A stretch of 64,000 bases of DNA from Siderastrea radians (taxonomy: Eukaryota; Cnidaria; Anthozoa; Scleractinia; Rhizangiidae): contig OZ024895.1 of assembly GCA_964017195.1 (NCBI GenBank), positions 20,521,534 to 20,585,533 on the forward strand, in the 5' to 3' direction. The translations under genes and the position numbers were made by a program. Positions 60,201 through 64,000 of this stretch are shown piece by piece. The notes beneath the pieces are model-generated. The model was given only the letters and a program-made list of their open reading frames with translations, had not been told where the DNA came from and made no database searches. Positions within the stretch are counted from its first letter, which is position 1. Each line of letters starts with the position of its first letter.

Positions 60201-60205
60201 ACCAT
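25032..60205 (-). CDS. TUBGCP3: Gamma-tubulin complex component 3 (GCP3), 22 exons traced
   Basis: GCP3 is a core subunit of the gamma-tubulin ring complex, which nucleates microtubules at centrosomes. Coding exons, from 5' to 3': 60112-60205, 59942-59996, 57902-57963, 57146-57213, 54604-54687, 53018-53417, 52407-52704, 46338-46568, 44208-44302, 43894-43965, 42310-42420, 41402-41516, 40184-40320, 39481-39545, 37044-37179, 35521-35589, 33821-33956, 32429-32517, 31939-32070, 30182-30322, 26731-26850, 25032-25229. All have AG/GT borders and all junctions keep frame except exon 6/7. The product is about 968 residues, slightly longer than the vertebrate protein (about 910). The GCP N-terminal domain starts near residue 290 ([11 protein letters not shown]) and the C-terminal gamma-tubulin-binding domain near 610 ([16 protein letters not shown]). 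The signatures [38 protein letters not shown] and [17 protein letters not shown] identify GCP3 rather than GCP2. Introns hold most of the transposons. Confidence 0.95.
25273..25626 (+). mobile_element. hAT-type MITE with 8-bp duplication, copy 1
   Basis: Flanked by ACTGGAAG on both sides (25,265-25,272 and 25,627-25,634). Ends resemble TAGGGCTGCAACGAT and its complement, with slight decay. The interior is rich in ATCGATA/GATA-like palindromes and matches the copy at 26,901. Confidence 0.85.
25655..26230. repeat. Degenerate GGGGACACCT-type minisatellite, split by a MITE
   Basis: Short imperfect units such as TTAGGGGGACACC, GTTAGGGGACAC and AACGGGGACACC recur every 15-40 bases at 25,655-25,713 and 25,935-26,230. 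The 25,714-25,934 element sits inside the array. Confidence 0.5.
25714..25934 (-). mobile_element. MITE of the GGGCCCGTTTCTCGAAAGTC family, copy 1
   Basis: Inverted ends GGAGCCCGTTTCTCGAAAGTC and GACTTTCGAGAAACGTACCCC enclose about 180 bases. A second copy in the opposite orientation lies at 60,375-60,617. Confidence 0.85.
26731..26850 (-). CDS. TUBGCP3: TUBGCP3 exon 21
   Basis: 120 bases encode [18 protein letters not shown] and a helix ending LKVLSKSYQ, matching the acidic segment near the GCP3 C-terminus. Confidence 0.9.
26901..27610 (+). mobile_element. hAT-type MITE, copy 2, with a nested palindromic insert
   Basis: Exact 8-bp duplication GTTCCTGA at 26,893-26,900 and 27,611-27,618. 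Terminal inverted repeat TAGGGCTGCAACGAT. The flanking halves match copy 1, and about 340 extra bases at 27,003-27,345 are a later insertion. Confidence 0.9.
27003..27345. mobile_element. Double-hairpin insert inside the hAT copy
   Basis: Two adjacent palindromes: arms at about 27,003-27,067 and 27,085-27,152 (around AATATTTTAC), and TATATAGACAAGAGTGTTTT at about 27,158-27,177 returning inverted near 27,315-27,335. It is absent from the sister copy at 25,273, so it inserted after the hAT element. Confidence 0.7.
28066..28142 (-). repeat. tRNA-derived SINE head, copy 1
   Basis: On the minus strand TAGCTCAGTG (A box) and GGTTCGATTCC (B box) occur at tRNA spacing, with a T arm that pairs fully. 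A mismatch in the anticodon stem and extra bases before the D arm argue against a working tRNA. Confidence 0.75.
28221..28464. repeat. Palindrome whose loop is a tRNA-like module, copy 2
   Basis: Arms at 28,221-28,305 and 28,380-28,464 are near-perfect inverted copies. The loop 28,306-28,379 holds a tRNA-like head (minus strand), with the B box intact and the 5' end cut off within the D arm. Confidence 0.8.
28525..28720. mobile_element. Penelope-like tail fragment
   Basis: TGACGTTTCGACAACCTGAGCGGAAGTCACC-type blocks, here at 28,545-28,590, resemble the ends of cnidarian Penelope-like elements. No reverse transcriptase was found beside it. The class is inferred. Confidence 0.4.
29373..29566. 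mobile_element. MITE with ATACACCTTATTCC ends
   Basis: ATACACCTTATTCC then AATGGCGGAAAATAC on the left is mirrored as GTATTTTCCGCCATT and GGAATAAGGTGTAT on the right. It is nested in the 27,894-29,690 composite. Confidence 0.75.
30182..30322 (-). CDS. TUBGCP3: TUBGCP3 exon 20
   Basis: 141 bases encode [20 protein letters not shown] followed by a charged helix. Acceptor CACAG, donor GTTAGT. Confidence 0.9.
30400..30790 (+). repeat. Decayed copies of the GGTGGTTCTAAC tandem family
   Basis: Fragments such as GATGAAATCCTAAGGTGT and TACAAAGTGGTTCTAA match the better-preserved arrays at 31,263 and 32,703. Confidence 0.5.
30811..31267 (+). mobile_element. CCCTTTAAGCCC-family element, copy 3, with a triplicated core
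   Basis: Ends ACCCTTTGAGCCCC and GGGGCTTAAAGGGAT. The interior unit (CATTTTCTCCTCACTGTTC ... CACAAAAATCAAGA ... ATCACTGATGATCATTTCC, about 115-125 bases) is present three times in tandem. Confidence 0.8.
31270..31835 (+). repeat. Tandem array of the GGTGGTTCTAAC family
   Basis: About five units of about 115 bases, each with GTACAAGGTGGTTCTAAC, GAGTCTGTGGATGAAATCC, ACCATTCAAATGAAAG and GAGCAGTACTTTCC. The first four are very similar; the last is diverged. Confidence 0.85.
31836..31875 (+). repeat. TTTA microsatellite
   Basis: Nine or so TTTA/TTTG units directly upstream of TUBGCP3 exon 19's donor side. Confidence 0.8.
31939..32070 (-). CDS. TUBGCP3: TUBGCP3 exon 19
   Basis: 132 bases encode [20 protein letters not shown], conserved across GCPs. 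Confidence 0.95.
32429..32517 (-). CDS. TUBGCP3: TUBGCP3 exon 18
   Basis: 89 bases encode [16 protein letters not shown], a conserved gamma-tubulin-facing helix of GCP proteins. Confidence 0.95.
32703..33142 (+). mobile_element. TIR-bounded element with internal GGTGGTTCTAAC tandem units
   Basis: TTTCACTCCCAGAGT on the left is mirrored by ACTCTAGGGAGTGAAAG on the right. Between them are about three tandem units of the same family as 31,270-31,835. Confidence 0.75.
33332..33500 (+). repeat. SINE fragment, tRNA-related head
   Basis: An A-box-like TGGCAGTGTAGTGGTTAGCA is followed by a decayed B-box region and the block CCTTAGACAAGAAACTTTAC, which resembles a conserved core seen in several metazoan SINEs. 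The identification is from memory. Confidence 0.45.
33821..33956 (-). CDS. TUBGCP3: TUBGCP3 exon 17
   Basis: 136 bases encode [16 protein letters not shown], a key C-terminal domain helix. Confidence 0.95.
34099..34309 (+). mobile_element. CCCTTTAAGCCC-family element, copy 4
   Basis: Starts TTAACCCTTTAGCCCC and ends GGGGCTTAAAGGGTT. The interior has a single unit of the type triplicated in copy 3. Confidence 0.8.
34400..34750. repeat. Two degenerate direct repeats of about 215 bases
   Basis: CGGACAATATTCAG/TGGACAATATTTCA, AATTTTCAAAGCTG and TGACTTGCCA/TAACTTGCAA recur in the same order at 34,410-34,560 and 34,600-34,745. No coding sense. Confidence 0.5.
34867..35162. mobile_element. MITE with about 30-bp inverted ends
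   Basis: TGTTACACGTAACAACTTTT on the left is mirrored by AAAAATTGTTACCTGTAACA on the right, each continuing into GTGCAACTTG/CAAGTTGCAC. Confidence 0.8.
35217..35479. mobile_element. TTTCCAGGAC-rich inverted-repeat element
   Basis: CAGGGTTCCCACCC on the left and GTACGAACCCTG on the right form the ends. The interior repeats TTTCCAGGACTT at least seven times. Such elements are widespread hAT-like MITEs. Confidence 0.7.
35521..35589 (-). CDS. TUBGCP3: TUBGCP3 exon 16
   Basis: 69 bases encode [20 protein letters not shown], nearly invariant in animal GCP3. Its 3' end and donor are repeated at 35,999-36,033. Confidence 0.95.
35677..35898. mobile_element. MITE with AAGGCTGGTTTCC ends
   Basis: AAGGCTGGTTTCC at the left, repeated internally at 35,765, and GGAAACCAGCCTT at the right. 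Interior is rich in GATCGCT units. Confidence 0.7.
35999..36033 (-). repeat. Duplicate of TUBGCP3 exon 16 donor region
   Basis: 35 bases identical to 35,507-35,541, that is the last 21 coding bases of exon 16 plus its GT donor and 12 more intron bases. It lies in the intron between exons 15 and 16. Confidence 0.85.
36142..36369. mobile_element. MITE with AAATTTGGCAAGAACGTCAT ends
   Basis: The left arm (to about 36,187) returns inverted at 36,323-36,369, including AAGGCACTAATA/CATTAGTGCCTT. The loop contains TTCACTTGTACTCACTTTCC-type tandem units at 36,243-36,321. Confidence 0.75.
36243..36321 (+). repeat. Short tandem repeat in MITE loop
   Basis: Four units of about 21 bases resembling TCATTTGTACTCACTTTCCT. 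Confidence 0.8.
37044..37179 (-). CDS. TUBGCP3: TUBGCP3 exon 15
   Basis: 136 bases encode [20 protein letters not shown] and RLDCRLLE. Acceptor TTACAG, donor GTATGG. Confidence 0.95.
37180..39480. other. Intron 14, no clear element
   Basis: About 2.3 kb between TUBGCP3 exons 14 and 15. Short open frames at 38,116-38,972 lack family features. No inverted-repeat ends or RNA gene were recognised. Confidence 0.4.
39481..39545 (-). CDS. TUBGCP3: TUBGCP3 exon 14
   Basis: 65 bases encode [18 protein letters not shown], the start of the gamma-tubulin-binding C-terminal domain. Confidence 0.95.
39640..40060 (-). repeat. GGTGGTTCTAAC tandem family, minus-strand array
   Basis: About four units of the family at 31,270, here inverted (TAGAACCACCTTGTACAGCA, AGTACTGCTCAGTAGCTTTC). 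Confidence 0.8.
40184..40320 (-). CDS. TUBGCP3: TUBGCP3 exon 13
   Basis: 137 bases encode [20 protein letters not shown] at the link to the C-terminal domain. A 410-base palindrome begins about 20 bases upstream of its acceptor. Confidence 0.9.
40341..40750. repeat. Long palindrome, arms about 190 and 175 bases
   Basis: GGAATCCATCAGGAAATTGT at the left end is mirrored at 40,731-40,750, and similarity continues inward to a loop at about 40,535-40,575. Arms carry small differences, so they have diverged since formation. It lies in the intron just upstream of TUBGCP3 exon 13. Confidence 0.85.
41402..41516 (-). CDS. TUBGCP3: TUBGCP3 exon 12
   Basis: 115 bases encode [20 protein letters not shown], the conserved GKSINF motif, followed by an acidic linker. 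Confidence 0.95.
41878..42060 (+). mobile_element. Penelope-like tail fragment, plus orientation
   Basis: GGTAAATTGGCCACC and GGTGGCCAATTTACC surround GCTGACGTTTCGAGC and CTTTCGTCAGAG, then CAACGCAGCACC and AGAAACTAACCCC. It is the counterpart of 24,620-24,830. Confidence 0.5.
42193..42294 (+). repeat. Three-phase microsatellite
   Basis: TATTAC/TTACTA units pass into pure ATT and then GTT triplets. The Tyr- and Asn-rich open frames here are by-products. Confidence 0.95.
42310..42420 (-). CDS. TUBGCP3: TUBGCP3 exon 11
   Basis: 111 bases encode [19 protein letters not shown], conserved in GCP3. A long ATT/ACT microsatellite begins 15 bases beyond its donor. Confidence 0.95.
42830..42958. repeat. 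Perfect palindrome, 64-bp arms, 1-base centre
   Basis: Bases 42,830-42,893 and 42,895-42,958 are exact reverse complements, centred on A 42,894. There are no mismatches in 64 base pairs. Confidence 0.95.
42976..43055. repeat. Second palindrome beside the perfect one
   Basis: TTTAATAAGTTGTTA...ATGATTAAAGAT returns inverted as ATCTTTAATCATCAT...TAACAACTTATTAA. The arms are slightly diverged. Confidence 0.85.
43156..43362. repeat. Third palindrome, arms about 85 bases
   Basis: GAATATCACCTATTTTTGC and TTTTGAATTTCC on the left are mirrored by GGAAATTCAAAAGCGAAAATAGGTGG on the right (shown in part), with CAAAAAG/GGTTTTTGG further out. Confidence 0.8.
43894..43965 (-). CDS. TUBGCP3: TUBGCP3 exon 10
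   Basis: 72 bases encode 24 residues with [16 protein letters not shown], a conserved GCP2/GCP3 motif. Confidence 0.95.
44208..44302 (-). CDS. TUBGCP3: TUBGCP3 exon 9
   Basis: 95 bases encode [11 protein letters not shown] and [15 protein letters not shown]. Acceptor TTCTGCAG, donor GTAAGA. Confidence 0.9.
44662..45149. mobile_element. MITE with CAGGGTTGTCC ends
   Basis: CAGGGTTGTCCCTAAC at the left and GTGGACAACCCTG at the right. The interior repeats CCGGCTACTT near both ends and contains a GGGGGCATGCCCCC palindrome at about 45,037-45,050. Confidence 0.75.
45824..46290. mobile_element. MITE with TACCGTAAACTGCTGCTTAT ends
   Basis: The left TACCGTAAACTGCTGCTTAT is mirrored by ATAAGCAGCAGTTTACGGTA at the right. 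GGGGGGCTTATAA units recur inside. Confidence 0.85.
46338..46568 (-). CDS. TUBGCP3: TUBGCP3 exon 8
   Basis: 231 bases encode [20 protein letters not shown] and [20 protein letters not shown], hallmark GCP3 stretches. Intron 7 upstream of it is almost 6 kb because of the Kolobok-like insertion. Confidence 0.95.
46597..46806 (+). mobile_element. CCCTTTAAGCCC-family element, copy 5 (diverged)
   Basis: TAACCCTTTAAAACCC at the left and GGGGCTTAAAGGGTTA at the right. The interior shares TGAGAATAAAGGA and TGTGATCAC-like blocks with copies 1, 2 and 6. Confidence 0.8.
47675..47830 (+). pseudogene. Acidic peptide fragment in the Kolobok-like element
   Basis: An open frame gives [20 protein letters not shown] and continues acidic for about 50 residues. 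Acidic leaders of this sort occur in cnidarian transposon proteins. No family is assigned. Confidence 0.3.
49614..51026 (+). mobile_element. pogo/Tc1-mariner-type element, 1.4 kb, decayed
   Basis: TA at 49,612-49,613 and 51,027-51,028 flank inverted ends of CAGT[A/G]TGTTGCCCAGTTTTC. On the plus strand near 50,540-50,650 one frame gives [19 protein letters not shown], close to the pipsqueak-type helix-turn-helix of pogo/Tigger transposases, then a stop. It sits inside the THAP gene of the Kolobok-like element. Confidence 0.75.
51030..51320 (-). pseudogene. THAP-domain fragment of Kolobok-like transposase
   Basis: ATG at 51,320 begins [13 protein letters not shown], the first zinc ligands of a THAP domain. 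[19 protein letters not shown] later matches the His-Phe-Thr and basic end of the domain. The middle reads correctly only in another frame (DPMEKR, ANFNPRG), which implies two compensating shifts. The frame is cut by the pogo-like insertion at 51,026. It would bind transposon ends in an intact protein. Confidence 0.6.
52407..52704 (-). CDS. TUBGCP3: TUBGCP3 exon 7
   Basis: It encodes [19 protein letters not shown] and [19 protein letters not shown], the start of the GCP N-terminal domain. The 3' donor GTAGAA is clear. The 5' edge is tentative: the acceptor TAG at 52,707-52,705 gives an open frame but needs phase 0, while exon 6 ends in phase 1. Confidence 0.8.
52938..52968 (+). repeat. GAGT microsatellite
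   Basis: About seven GAGT units between TUBGCP3 exons 6 and 7. Confidence 0.9.
53018..53417 (-). CDS. TUBGCP3: TUBGCP3 exon 6 (Ser/Thr/Pro-rich linker)
   Basis: The longest exon, 400 bases. It encodes a low-complexity Ser/Thr/Pro-rich linker (about residues 122-254), as in the poorly conserved region of animal GCP3. Donor GTAAGT leaves one base over, which does not fit the frame of exon 7. Confidence 0.8.
53937..54154 (+). mobile_element. CCCTTTAAGCCC-family element, copy 6
   Basis: Starts TTAACCCTTTAAGCCC and ends TTCCTAAAGGGTT. The interior aligns along its length with copies 1 and 2. Confidence 0.85.
54604..54687 (-). CDS. TUBGCP3: TUBGCP3 exon 5
   Basis: 84 bases, 28 codons, encode [19 protein letters not shown], the conserved GCP3 segment before the variable region. 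Acceptor CTTTCAG, donor GTATTT. Confidence 0.9.
55273..56331. mobile_element. Element with CAGTGTTCTCC ends and a degenerate 60-base tandem core
   Basis: CAGTGTTCTCCC at the left and GGAGAACACTG at the right, flanked by CAGTG on both sides. The core 55,450-56,090 repeats blocks like ACGTACAGAGAAATGTTGAG and AGAAGATAAGACTA about ten times with heavy drift. No coding frame. Confidence 0.65.
56455..56832 (+). mobile_element. TIR-bounded GGTGGTTCTAAC-family element, second copy
   Basis: Ends CTTTCATTCCCAGAGT and ACTCTTGGGAGTGAAAG mirror those at 32,703-33,142. The core tandem unit is interrupted by about 160 unrelated bases (about 56,546-56,715). Confidence 0.75.
57146..57213 (-). CDS. TUBGCP3: TUBGCP3 exon 4
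   Basis: 68 bases encode [18 protein letters not shown]. It ends exactly on a codon boundary; donor GTAATA. Confidence 0.9.
57331..57352 (+). repeat. GAGGCTT tandem repeat
   Basis: Three units of GAGGCTT in intron 3 of TUBGCP3. Confidence 0.8.
57448..57525 (+). repeat. tRNA-derived SINE head, second type
   Basis: TGGCTTGATTGG (A-box-like) and GGTTCAAATCC (B box) occur at tRNA spacing. Flanking arms do not fold as a full tRNA, so it is read as a SINE fragment. Confidence 0.5.
57902..57963 (-). CDS. TUBGCP3: TUBGCP3 exon 3
   Basis: 62 bases encode [20 protein letters not shown], matching the GCP3 N-terminal helical region. Acceptor is TTTTTTAG and donor GTACG. Confidence 0.9.
57964..59064. 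other. Intron 2, part without clear elements
   Basis: Nothing recognised in about 1.1 kb. The open frame at 58,816-59,100 has no family features and runs into a MITE. Confidence 0.4.
59065..59499. mobile_element. MITE with TACTGTATTTACTC ends
   Basis: TACTGTATTTACTCAAAAGA at the left is mirrored by TCTTTCAAGCAAATACAGTA at the right. GGGCGGTGCTTATT-like units recur inside. Confidence 0.8.
59942..59996 (-). CDS. TUBGCP3: TUBGCP3 exon 2
   Basis: Acceptor TAG and donor GTACGT flank 55 bases encoding [16 protein letters not shown]. The frame joins exon 1 and exon 3. Confidence 0.9.
60112..60205 (-). CDS. TUBGCP3: TUBGCP3 exon 1
   Basis: Start ATG at 60,205-60,203. It encodes about 31 residues including [13 protein letters not shown], the conserved GCP3 N-terminus. 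The donor GT is at 60,111-60,110; the exon ends one base into a codon. Confidence 0.9.
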
Positions 60206-60374
60206 TTTACAACACAATCAGTCGCTTGTTTCTCCTTCTTCTCGGTTTGTTGTCGGCCATCTTGAAAACTGCCCGCCAAATCATTATGCGCCACGCATTG
60301 CCTTCTAAGGATTACCGCTGAGTCAGCACCCAAGGGATCGCTGTCTCAACAGCCATACCACCTATGTCGATCCT
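60206..60374 (-). promoter_or_regulatory. TUBGCP3: TUBGCP3 upstream region
   Basis: The 170 bases upstream of the start codon are the only non-repetitive sequence before a MITE, so the promoter and 5' untranslated region probably lie here. No TATA box was seen. Limits are inferred. Confidence 0.35.
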
Positions 60375-60617
60375 GGGGCCCGTTTCTCGAAAGTCCCGGT
60401 AACTTTTCGGGCCCGGAGCTATATTTTAAAATCAAAATCTATAGTACGTTGGCGTAGTTTTTAGCCTGCACTTCAGCCTGACTTGTTTAATCAACTTAGA
60501 ATTTTATTGCTCAGCTTTTAAAACCAACAAAATTTGAGTCTTTAATGTAAACATCGTGCACATAAAATAGCTTTCCGGGCCCGAAAAGTTATCGAGACTT
60601 TCGAGAAACGGGCCCCT
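60375..60617 (+). mobile_element. MITE of the GGGCCCGTTTCTCGAAAGTC family, copy 2
   Basis: GGGGCCCGTTTCTCGAAAGT at the left is mirrored by ACTTTCGAGAAACGGGCCCC at the right; CCCGGTAACTTTTCGGGCCC and its complement follow inward. Better preserved than copy 1. Confidence 0.9.
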
Positions 60618-60690
60618 GGACCCTATACTGAGTCTCGATCTATATGGTACAAAACAAGTTTGAAATAAATATTAACTGGGTTACTTGCGC

Positions 60691-60752
60691 TGATTTTTCG
60701 TCATTCCGGGGCGTGTAAAGGGTCGAGATCAATACCGGAATGACGAAAAATC
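60691..60752. repeat. Hairpin TGATTTTTCGTCATTCCGG
   Basis: The 19-base arm at 60,691-60,709 is exactly inverted at 60,734-60,752. Likely the end of a short inverted-repeat element. Confidence 0.85.
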
Positions 60753-60848
60753 ACATTTGACACATTATCATAGCCCGTCAAAATGCAGATTTAATCAGTT
60801 TATCGCGTTTCAAAACAGCCATCTATTGTTTTCTTTTATTTTTCCATC

Positions 60849-60879
60849 TTTTTATTTATTTATTTATTTATTTATTTGT

Positions 60880-60910
<31 letters not shown>

Positions 60911-60912
60911 TG
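60849..60912 (+). repeat. TTTA microsatellite
   Basis: About fifteen TTTA units with one TTTG. Confidence 0.95.
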
Positions 60913-61720
60913 AAACTAAATTGAGCGAGCCGACAGTGCGTAGGGACACTTTCACAGGTGGTTTGTATGGCCGTAGTTTTTATACAGAGATTCTAATTTG
61001 CCGTGGCTGTTTAATACACATCCAAAATGATGAAAATAAAATTACACCTAAACTCTTAGACAAACTTTCAGTTAGAACAAATACTCTTAGACCTACACTC
61101 TTAGACAAAACTGAACTGCTGAACTGAAATTAGACCTACAGTACTCTCTTACACCAAAACTCCTTTAGAGTTTTTGTAGTGTCAATGCACCCTGATTAAC
61201 ATTAATTACATTGTAAGAACTTCAGAGCATGTTATTATTCCGCCCGAACGACAACTAAAGATTCGTTAAGCATTTAATTCATTTTGGAGACGTCTGAACG
61301 GCACGGATCAATACAGGTCGCCTTTGTCGTTGAGAATTGCCAAGAAAGGGCTCTTTCTGTTTCAAGCAATTTTTGTGCGCTTAGGATGCCAGACTCAGTA
61401 ATCAATTGATAAGTGAAAACATTACGTGCAACTTTCTTCTGATAATGGCAAATATTAAAGCCAGGACCGATAACTGTGTTGCTGTGTAGAAAAGAACATA
61501 CTACGTATTAAAAATCCCCTTGTATCTCTTACTAATACGTTAAACATTTTTGTGAACTGAAATTCTCACAGCTTGTCATTTTGGTGTTTTCGTAATTCTA
61601 GACACACTTGAACGATTGTGCTAACTGATCTGTACGTTTACATCACGTTGTAAAATTAGCAACATTGATCGTACTGAACACGAGATCAAAACAGGTGGGC
61701 GTATTTGCAAACAATGTCAA
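60913..61720. other. Intergenic, nothing recognised
   Basis: No gene or repeat ends seen, apart from local ACACTCTTAGACAAAC-like short repeats near 61,045-61,105. Confidence 0.4.
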
Positions 61721-62100
61721 TAAATAAGAAAATATGGAATAATCAACATGTCGCGAGCGTGGGACAAAGAAAAATCTGCGTCCCCGACGGGAATCGAACC
61801 CATGACCTTCCGTACACCGATCGGACGCTCTAACCACTGAGCTACTGGGAGACTCGTGGCGAGTTCGTGGTGACACGGTCCTGCATACTGCTAGGATCAG
61901 CAATGTCGAAGTGCCTTATAGGTGATAAATAAAGAAAGATGGTGAATTTTAAGCTCAGAGAAGAAATAAGAAAAGATGGAATAATCACAATGTCGAGAGC
62001 GTGGAACAGAGAAAAAAATCTAAGTCCCAGACGGGAATCGATTTTTTCGATTTATTCTTTGTCCCCCCGCTTGTCCCACGCTCGGTGTGCCATTTTGGAA
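61721..62100 (-). repeat. tRNA-headed SINE, copy 3, with a partial second unit
   Basis: The tRNA-like head lies at 61,779-61,853 (minus strand) with A box TAGCTCAGTGG and B box GGTTCGATTCC intact and a seven-pair acceptor-like stem. The body (61,870-61,980) matches that at 28,160-28,300. A second, broken unit follows to 62,100. Confidence 0.75.
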
Positions 62101-62429
62101 AAAAAATAGTCTACTAAAGGGTGACGGTTTGAGCCTCCAGGCGGGGCCTCCCAGTATAAAACGCTATTGAGTACCTCCCCCCCCCCTAGTTAATAAGAAC
62201 AACTGGTACAAAGACAAATAAAGGAGTGGTAATCTAGAGATTCCAGGTTTGCGCTCTATGTCAATATTTGTAACGTTGCAAGGTTAATTGTCGCAATTTC
62301 CTTTCAAAATGGATATAATTATGTTACTTATCGTGAAAAAGCCTACAAGTACAAGCGTGTTATTCAACGGACCAAATGGTTAACGCTTGGAATTGTTGCT
62401 CAGTCCGATGAGACATGTCATGGCACGAA

Positions 62430-62497
62430 GCCCTGCATAACAGGCGTTTACTTATACAGCTTCGCGCTCGGCTAAATAAACGCCTGTTACGCAGGCT
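62430..62497. repeat. Hairpin GCATAACAGGCGTTTA
   Basis: Arms at 62,435-62,450 and 62,477-62,492 pair with one difference around a GCGCTCGGC loop. Confidence 0.8.
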
Positions 62498-63254
62498 ACA
62501 TGACCCGCTTCTTTCCAACTGCGAACTGGGGCAGATGTTGGTTACCTTCATCCCTCATCCTTATTACTGACATTACTGTAGGTTAAGCTCTAGTAACTAC
62601 GGTTTGATATGAAATTAATTTTTGCAAGTTTTTGTTTTCGCGATATGTAATCTTTGCACCTCCGAAAAACAGATTCCACAAAATTTATTACGTAATAGGT
62701 AAAGATAGAAAAATGTTCCGACCGACTTCATGAACTTCTAGTTGCTCATAACTGTTGGGAGCCTAACTCCAAGCCTGCATGGGCCCGTCTTTACACAACC
62801 CACTCTGGGCTGGAGTGATCTGATTAATTTTAGACTGAGCAAAGATTAGTACACACTCAGCAAAAGATCTAGTATAAATGGACTTTAATAAGCCGCGTGA
62901 TGGAGGAGACGTTTAGACGAACAAGGCTGTTGGTCTGTCATATTAACATCATGTGTCGGGCAAGGCTAGACATGAATTACCATTAATGCGTATAAAAATT
63001 TATTGTTTTCTAAACCTTTTGCAGATTCAATTGAGATCCATCCTAACAAGGATTATCGTGAAAATTTACTTCAGACAAAAGGTATGTACTGCACGTTACA
63101 CATGATTAATTAGTTATCCCTAATTTAGATCGAGGAAATTATTTCAAGTTATTCTTTTTGTTGTCATGGGTCTTTTCAACGCATTTTTAATCGTCCACCA
63201 AAATATTAATGAAAAGCGATTTGCTGAAGCAGAAACTTGCAAAAATAAATGTAT

Positions 63255-63305
63255 AGAGCCGACGTTTCGGCGTTCCCATGACACCATTATCAAGACTAAG
63301 AAAAA
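63255..63305. mobile_element. Penelope-like tail fragment
   Basis: GAGCCGACGTTTCGGCG followed by TTCCCATGACACCATTATCA resembles terminal motifs of cnidarian Penelope-like elements. No reverse transcriptase nearby. Confidence 0.35.
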
Positions 63306-63342
63306 ATTATGCGAGGCAATTTAGAATCAAACAAGTCACTCT

Positions 63343-63986
63343 AGAGTGTTTTCACAAACCCCGATTCTTATATGCTAATAAGAATCGTTAAATGTTAATG
63401 CGAAGGAGAATGAAAAACGCACACACCAAAGTTAAAACAGTTGTCGGTTTCAAATTGTTAATTGTGCACATTCTGGTGCGCTGGTGTGTAGAAATATCTG
63501 AATGTTTTCCACAATTAACGGACAACAAGCCAATGTCCTTGTTTAGGAACTTAGCTTTTTCAGCGAACTGTCTATTTACGTACGAAAATTTTGAAATGTT
63601 AAGCCTGGTTTAATTTTGGGAAAAAATTGTTCCAGTTTGAGCATGTTTTGCCACGTGTCCTCAGAAATCTAACATTTGCGATATCGAAAAGTAAACGTAT
63701 GTTTTTACAACTAGGTACAAGTCTTAGTCCTGTATTCCATTGGGTAACGTTTGCCCGCAACATTAGAACAGTTAAAAAGATCATTCCCAGTTACAAAAAA
63801 AAGAGTTAATCACATGTCTTTGTCTGTTGTCTGTGTAAACCATTCAGATATCACACACCAGCATGTACGCAATTTAAAAATTGAAACAATGGTGTTTAAC
63901 TTTGGTGCGTGCTTTCCTTATTGTTCTTCGCATTAGCATTTAACGGTTCTTATTAGCATATAAGAATAGGGGTTTGTGAAATCACT
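63343..63986. mobile_element. 0.65-kb element with arms of about 70 bases
   Basis: TAGAGTGTTTTCACAAACCCC and ATTCTTATATGCTAATAAGA on the left are mirrored at 63,917-63,986 with few differences. The interior open frames (60-73 codons) have no recognised domain. Confidence 0.8.
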
Positions 63987-64000
63987 CTAGTACTGGCAAA

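Noticed and set aside
61779..61853. Functional tRNA gene (anticodon-like GGT on the minus strand)
   Set aside because: Extra bases before the D arm and a mismatch in the anticodon stem, and the module recurs with a shared SINE body.

Overview
The window looks like a stretch of a cnidarian nuclear genome, most likely an anthozoan such as a stony coral or sea anemone. The evidence is AT-rich intron-laden DNA, a conserved metazoan gene split into many small exons with GT-AG borders, and a dense load of non-LTR retrotransposons, Penelope-like tails, hAT, Kolobok and pogo elements and many short inverted-repeat elements of kinds I associate with corals and anemones. The assignment rests on repeat and protein style, not on a species-specific marker. 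There is no bacterial or phage signal.

Region 1 (1-15,560) is almost entirely transposons. A truncated RTE-like reverse transcriptase (+) enters from the left edge. It is followed by a long minus-strand L1/Tx1-like LINE (about 2,722-15,560) whose ORF2 was opened twice. One insertion is a 6.8-kb DNA transposon at 5,534-12,317 with terminal inverted repeats and a 6-7 bp target duplication. The other is a roughly 1-kb piece carrying a Crypton-type (DUF3504-like) N-terminal fragment. The 6.8-kb element is the most interesting object in the window. Its five-exon gene appears to encode a DDE-type transposase in which an NHL-like beta-propeller lies between the second putative catalytic Asp and the putative catalytic Glu.

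Region 2 (15,750-24,200) holds a G-rich short element and three intronless genes for a multi-pass membrane protein family that I do not recognise. Two (18,672-19,490 + and 22,309-23,136 -) are close paralogues and the third (17,198-18,022 -) is a divergent one. The first two genes in map order are arranged head to head.

Region 3 (about 24,185-60,205) is a single minus-strand gene, TUBGCP3 (gamma-tubulin complex component 3, GCP3). I traced 22 coding exons, from the start codon at 60,205 to the stop at 25,032, giving about 968 residues. Every junction keeps the frame except exon 6 to exon 7, which is off by one base. The introns are packed with transposons: two hAT copies with 8-bp duplications, a 4.2-kb TTAA-flanked Kolobok-like element broken by a pogo-like element, a recurrent inverted-repeat family with at least six copies, a terminal-inverted-repeat element with tandem repeats inside, tRNA-derived SINE modules and several long palindromes, one of which has perfect 64-bp arms.

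Region 4 (60,206-64,000) has no gene I can support. It contains inverted-repeat elements, a TTTA microsatellite, another tRNA-headed SINE and a 0.65-kb element with arms of about 70 bp near the right edge.
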